Positions 60,282 through 64,000 of a DNA stretch of 64,000 bases are shown one piece after another. The stretch lies in contig NZ_BSFN01000001.1 of the NCBI RefSeq assembly GCF_027922365.1, forward strand, positions 1-64,000. The letters are read 5' to 3'. A model generated the notes under the pieces. That model searched no databases. It was not told the DNA's origin and worked only from the letters and a program-made list of their open reading frames with translations. Made by a program: the position numbers and the translations under genes. The stretch is from Pseudomonas turukhanskensis. GTDB lineage: Bacteria; Pseudomonadota; Gammaproteobacteria; Pseudomonadales; Pseudomonadaceae. Each line of letters starts with the position of its first letter. The stretch's first letter is position 1.

Positions 60282-61381
60282 AGCCTTACGCTGGCGAACG
60301 TCGATTCCGATCGCGCCTGACTCAAGGCCGACATTGCCCCCGGCGTAGACGCCAGCACCAACGCCTGCGGAATCGGCATCATCGCCACTTGCTGCGCAGT
60401 GTTGGAGCCCATGCGCTCATCGCGCGGCGGAATGCCGAAGTACTCGCGGTAGCACTTGGAGAAGTGCGGCGTGGAGACAAACCCACACACCGACGCCACT
60501 TCGATGATCGACATCGGCGTCTGCTTGAGCAGCTGTCGTGCACGCACCAGGCGCAGCTTGAGGTAGTAACGCGACGGCGAGCAGTGCAGGTATTTCTGGA
60601 ACAGGCGCTCAAGCTGACGACGGGACACGTTGACGTACACCGCCAGTTCGTCGAGGTCGATGGGCTCTTCTAGGTTGGCTTCCATCAGCACCACAATTTC
60701 CTGCAGTTTGGGCTGGTTGGTGCCGAGCATATGTTTGAGCGGTACACGCTGGTGATCCTGCTCGTTACGAATGCGCTCGTAGACGAACATTTCCGAAATC
60801 GCCGCCGACAACTCACGGCCATGCTCGCGGGAGATCACGTGCAGCATCATGTCCAGCGGCGCGGTGCCGCCTGAGCTGGTGAAGCGGTTGCGGTCCAGGG
60901 TAAACAGACGAGTGCTCATCACTACACGGGGAAACGCTTCCTGCATCGCGGCCAGGCATTCCCAGTGCACGCTGCAATCAAACCCATCGAGCAGACCGGC
61001 GCAGGCCAGTGCCCAGCTGCCGGTGCACACGGCACCCAGTTTGCGCGACTGACGCGCCTGGGTTTGCAGCCACAAAACGTGTTCGCGGGTAACACTGCGT
61101 TGAATACCGATGCCGCCGCAGACAATCACCATGTCCAGCGCCGGCGCTTTTGCCGCCGCGCAGTCGGGGGTGATTTGCAGGCCGTCGCTGGCCCAAACCT
61201 GATTGCCGTCCAGGGTCATGGTGGTCCAGCGATACAGCTCGCGACCAGACAGTTGGTTGGCCATGCGCAGCGGTTCGACGGCCGAAGCCAGGGAAATCAG
61301 AGTGAAATTATCCAGCAGCAGAAAGCCGATGGATTGTGGAGCACGGTTCTGGGGTTGAGCCCCTTGGTTGAACAGCGACAT
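60278..61381 (-). CDS. gbdR: Glycine betaine/dimethylglycine-responsive regulator GbdR
   Basis: This 367-residue GlxA-type AraC regulator has an N-terminal DJ-1/PfpI ligand domain (IGFLLLDNFTLISLASAVEPLRMANQ, AVCTGSWALACAGLL) and C-terminal HTH motifs (LDELAVYVNVSRRQLERLFQKY and VASVCGFVSTPHFSKCYRE). It activates gbc, dgc, sox, cbc and related genes when betaine or dimethylglycine is present. ATG 61381 with AGGAG eight bases upstream gives the known 367-residue length; GTG 61384 is an alternative. It faces sdaB and cbcX, as in P. aeruginosa. Confidence 0.93.
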   Translation of the reverse strand: MSLFNQGAQPQNRAPQSIGFLLLDNFTLISLASAVEPLRMANQLSGRELYRWTTMTLDGNQVWASDGLQITPDCAAAKAPALDMVIVCGGIGIQRSVTREHVLWLQTQARQSRKLGAVCTGSWALACAGLLDGFDCSVHWECLAAMQEAFPRVVMSTRLFTLDRNRFTSSGGTAPLDMMLHVISREHGRELSAAISEMFVYERIRNEQDHQRVPLKHMLGTNQPKLQEIVVLMEANLEEPIDLDELAVYVNVSRRQLERLFQKYLHCSPSRYYLKLRLVRARQLLKQTPMSIIEVASVCGFVSTPHFSKCYREYFGIPPRDERMGSNTAQQVAMMPIPQALVLASTPGAMSALSQARSESTFASVRL

Positions 61382-61856
61382 CACGGTATCTCCTCACGCA
61401 GGTATGGCCTCAGCCGAGGCTCTTTATTTTTATGGCCCACGTGCGATTACACCGTCGGGCTATGGTCAGGCATAACGCAAAGGCCATGCCTAAATTGAAC
61501 GGGCATTCAAAAAAAACCAAAAACGACGTCGCTGAGGCTCTAAATCGCCCCTGCTTATAAGGTCAGAACGAAGGTGCTAGACCGCAGGCGGGCAGCGTGA
61601 CTGAGCAGTTTCGTAGCACTTTGGCGAATGCTCTTACGGCACCTTTGAAAACTGTCACTGCTGGCGCACAACTGGTGAAAGGCTTGCCGTAGCTCGCGCC
61701 AAAACATGGCGTGTTTTTCACGTAACGATCAAAAACTGTGCAGGTCCACAACGGCCCCGTAGGAGCCAGCTTGCTGGCGAACCCTGCAAACGAAGAGCTT
61801 CGCGAGCAATCGGATGGCCGCCCCCTCGCTCCTACGAAAAATCGACGGTGGAAACA
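61382..61856. other. gbdR upstream region
   Basis: This 475-bp gap must hold the gbdR promoter. It contains TTGAACGGGCATTCAA (61495-61510), an inverted sequence near the likely promoter, and an AT-rich run beside it. The right end carries a broken REP element (61758-61836). The open frame near 61563-61751 has no support. Confidence 0.55.
61758..61836. repeat. REP-type element with diverged right arm
   Basis: The left arm CGTAGGAGCCAGCTTGCTGG is normal. The right arm reads TTCGCGAGCA, then an extra segment of about 17 bases, then TCGCTCCTACG. The arms no longer match for the full length. Confidence 0.75.
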
Positions 61857-63233
61857 TCAACACTCGATTGCGCTTACCGCCAACCCACCGCGCGAGGTCT
61901 CTTTGTATTTGTCGTGCATATCGGCGCCGGTGTCGCGCATGGTCCGGATTACTCGATCGAGGGAAATAAAGTGTTCGCCGTCGCCACGCAGGGCCATCTG
62001 TGCGGCGTTGATGGCTTTTACTGCGGCAATCGCGTTGCGCTCGATGCAGGGCACTTGCACCAGCCCGCCGACCGGATCACAGGTAAGGCCCAGGTTATGT
62101 TCCAGGCCAATCTCGGCGGCGTTCTCCAGTTGCCCCGGCGTGGCGCCGAGAATCTCGGCAAGGCCTGCCGCGGCCATGGCGCAGGCCGAACCGACCTCGC
62201 CCTGGCAACCCACTTCAGCGCCGGAGATCGAGGCGTTCTTCTTACACAGGATGCCGATGGCGGCGGCGGCCAGAAAGTATTCGCAAACATCCGCCTCGGT
62301 CACCGCCGGGCTAAAGCGTACGTAGTAGTGCAGCACGGCGGGAATGATGCCGGCGGCGCCATTGGTGGGCGCGGTCACCATGCGCCCACCGGCGGCGTTC
62401 TCTTCGTTAACGGCCAGCGCGAACAGGTTCACCCATTCCATGCCGCTTAAGGTCGAGCCAATGACATTGGGTTTGCCCAGTTCTTGAAGACTGCGGTGCA
62501 GTTTGGCGGCGCGGCGTTTGACGTTGAGCCCGCCGGGCAGAATGCCTTCGTGCTTGAGGCCGTTGTCCACGCAGTCGCGCATGGCTTTCCACAGGCGCAT
62601 CAGGCCCTGGCGAATTTCCGCTTCACTGCGCCAGGCCTTCTCGTTGGCCATCATCAGTTCGGACACCCGCAGGTTGTGGGTTTTGCACAGCTGCAGCAGT
62701 TCTTCGGCGCTGGAAAAGTCGTAGGGCAGCTCGGTGTGGTCCTGGTCGAGCACGCCACTGGCAGCCTGCTCGGCATCCACGACAAAACCACCGCCCACCG
62801 AATAATAGGTATCGCGGTGCAACTCGCCGTCTTCGCCTTCAACAATCAGGGTCATGGCGTTGGGGTGATACGGCAGGTTTTCGTCCAGCAGCAGCATGTC
62901 GCGCGACCACTGAAACGGCACTTCGAAATGACCGTCGAGCAGCAGGCAGCCGCTGTCGTGCAGGGCGGCGATACGGGGGGCGATGGTGGCCGGGTCGATG
63001 GCGTCGGGCCAATCGCCCATCAGGCCCATGATCACTGCGCTGTCGCTGCCATGGCCGACGCCGGTGGCCGACAGTGAGCCGTACAGGCGCACTTGCACGC
63101 GGCGGACCTGCTGCAACTGCCCGCGTTCACGCAAGCCTTGAACGAACAGCGCGGCGGCGCGCATGGGGCCGACGGTGTGGGAGCTGGAGGGGCCGATGCC
63201 TATCTTGAACAGGTCGAATACGCTGATGGCCAT
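61857..63233 (-). CDS. sdaB: L-serine dehydratase (single chain, iron-sulfur)
   Basis: This 458-residue enzyme deaminates L-serine to pyruvate and ammonia using a 4Fe-4S cluster. The beta-like N-terminal domain includes [16 protein letters not shown]. The alpha-like C-terminal domain includes the cluster cysteines in [25 protein letters not shown] and [15 protein letters not shown] 63233 follows GAGGAAA. It completes the route from betaine-derived glycine to central carbon. Neighbouring gbdR suggests control by betaine. Confidence 0.94.
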   Translation of the reverse strand: MAISVFDLFKIGIGPSSSHTVGPMRAAALFVQGLRERGQLQQVRRVQVRLYGSLSATGVGHGSDSAVIMGLMGDWPDAIDPATIAPRIAALHDSGCLLLDGHFEVPFQWSRDMLLLDENLPYHPNAMTLIVEGEDGELHRDTYYSVGGGFVVDAEQAASGVLDQDHTELPYDFSSAEELLQLCKTHNLRVSELMMANEKAWRSEAEIRQGLMRLWKAMRDCVDNGLKHEGILPGGLNVKRRAAKLHRSLQELGKPNVIGSTLSGMEWVNLFALAVNEENAAGGRMVTAPTNGAAGIIPAVLHYYVRFSPAVTEADVCEYFLAAAAIGILCKKNASISGAEVGCQGEVGSACAMAAAGLAEILGATPGQLENAAEIGLEHNLGLTCDPVGGLVQVPCIERNAIAAVKAINAAQMALRGDGEHFISLDRVIRTMRDTGADMHDKYKETSRGGLAVSAIEC

Positions 63234-63564
63234 GCTGTTTTCCTCAACCGGTACAGGGCGGGAAGAACGCCCGCAAGTGCGCGGATCATCCGGCTTTTGC
63301 CCGGGCGCACGGGGTCCGGCAACGACGCGGTCATGTCCACTAACGTCGCCCGATTCTGCCCGCGCATCCACCTGCGACAGCTGCGCGCTGAATACGACAT
63401 CGGCACATCCATTCGCGACCTCCTGCGTGGTCGCTGTCACATGGCACGCGCATAGTCGCCGCGCCCGGCACGCTTCCTGCGACTGTATGGACTGGCCTGC
63501 ATGGCCACTGACTTTTCAAGCGCTGCCTTGCAGCGCTGACCCCACGCTAAGGAACGCGCCGACT
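63234..63564. promoter_or_regulatory. Divergent sdaB-cbcX promoter region
   Basis: This 331-bp gap must drive both sdaB (left) and cbcX (right). No dispersed palindrome was found. GTCGC words repeat at irregular spacing (63,344-63,470), which could be regulator half-sites but are also expected from base composition. Confidence 0.5.
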
Positions 63565-64000
63565 ATGAAATTCGTGACCTCTGTTTGCCTGGCTCTCTCG
63601 TTCGGAGTGGGCCTGACGAAGCCTGTATTGGCCACCGCCGCCGAACCGGAAAGCTGCAAGCTGGTGCGCTTTGCCGACGTGGGCTGGACCGACATCACCG
63701 TGACCACCGCCGTTACCCGCCTGCTGCTGGGCAACCTGGGGTATGTCACCAGCGTCAAACGCTTGTCCGTGCCGCAGACGTACAAGTCGCTGCAGGACAA
63801 ACAGCTCGATGTCTTCCTCGGCAACTGGATGCCGAGCATGGAAAACGACATCAAGGCCTACCGCGATGCCGGCACCGTGGAAACCCTGCGGGCCAACCTG
63901 CATGGCGCCAAGTACACCCTGGCCGTTCCGGACTATGTCTATGACGGCGGCCTGAAAAGCTTCAAGGACCTGGCCAAGTTCAAGGACAAACTCGACGGCA
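63565..64000 (+). CDS. cbcX: Choline/betaine/carnitine binding protein CbcX, 5' part
   Basis: The window ends after about 145 codons. The protein has a signal peptide, then the ProX-type fold with LVRFADVGWTDITVTTAVTRLLL and VFLGNWMPSMENDI, whose aromatic residues form a quaternary ammonium cage. In P. aeruginosa it leads the cbcXWV transporter; its ATPase and permease would lie to the right. CTAAGGAACG precedes ATG 63565. It is a paralogue of CaiX. Confidence 0.9.
   Translation, partial: MKFVTSVCLALSFGVGLTKPVLATAAEPESCKLVRFADVGWTDITVTTAVTRLLLGNLGYVTSVKRLSVPQTYKSLQDKQLDVFLGNWMPSMENDIKAYRDAGTVETLRANLHGAKYTLAVPDYVYDGGLKSFKDLAKFKDKLDG

Noticed and set aside
61563..61751. 62-codon leftward frame between gbdR and sdaB
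   Set aside because: It has no ribosome site, no domain, and lies in the gbdR promoter region.

Overview
The window looks like a fluorescent-group Pseudomonas chromosome. The evidence is the high GC content, many Pseudomonas-type dispersed palindromes, and gene content and order that follow the P. aeruginosa PA5378-PA5421 choline/carnitine/glycine betaine region. Function names rest on reading the proteins and on known gene order; no database search was run.

Region 1 (1-11,000). A 25-codon tail of an IS110-type transposase touches the left edge. A leftward ProU-type betaine/proline ABC operon (ATPase, permease, binding protein) follows. Next come a DUF1302/DUF1329 envelope pair, a LysR regulator bracketed by two copies of one palindrome, an MFS transporter and a DUF2817 M14-type metallopeptidase.

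Region 2 (11,000-25,800). A cyclic-nucleotide/CBS/nucleotidyltransferase protein overlaps a DEDDh exonuclease. A Fur-boxed ECF sigma, FecR and TonB-receptor system comes next, then a glutathione S-transferase. The creB-creC locus has a CBS-domain gene between creC and creD. A retropepsin-like protease, a PlsC-type acyltransferase and a DUF2780 protein follow.

Region 3 (26,000-64,000). This is the methylated-amine catabolic core. Carnitine is imported with CaiX and turned into glycine betaine by CdhA, CdhC and CdhB under CdhR. Betaine loses one methyl through GbcAB. Dimethylglycine is demethylated by DgcAB with a dedicated EtfAB. Sarcosine goes through SoxBDAG. The released one-carbon units pass through GlyA, PurU and FdhA, and the glycine/serine product is finished by SdaB. 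LtaE feeds the same glycine pool. GbdR is the expected master activator, and the window ends inside CbcX, the binding protein of the choline/betaine/carnitine transporter. Two tandem chemoreceptors sit in the middle of the cluster.

The least explained material is non-coding. At least seven families of palindromic repeats are present. One is a structured element of about 240 bp with two copies, and nearly every cistron boundary in the dgc and sox operons carries a different palindrome. An isolated leftward terminator near 59.6 kb may mark a small RNA. No tRNA, rRNA, CRISPR array, prophage or complete insertion sequence was seen.
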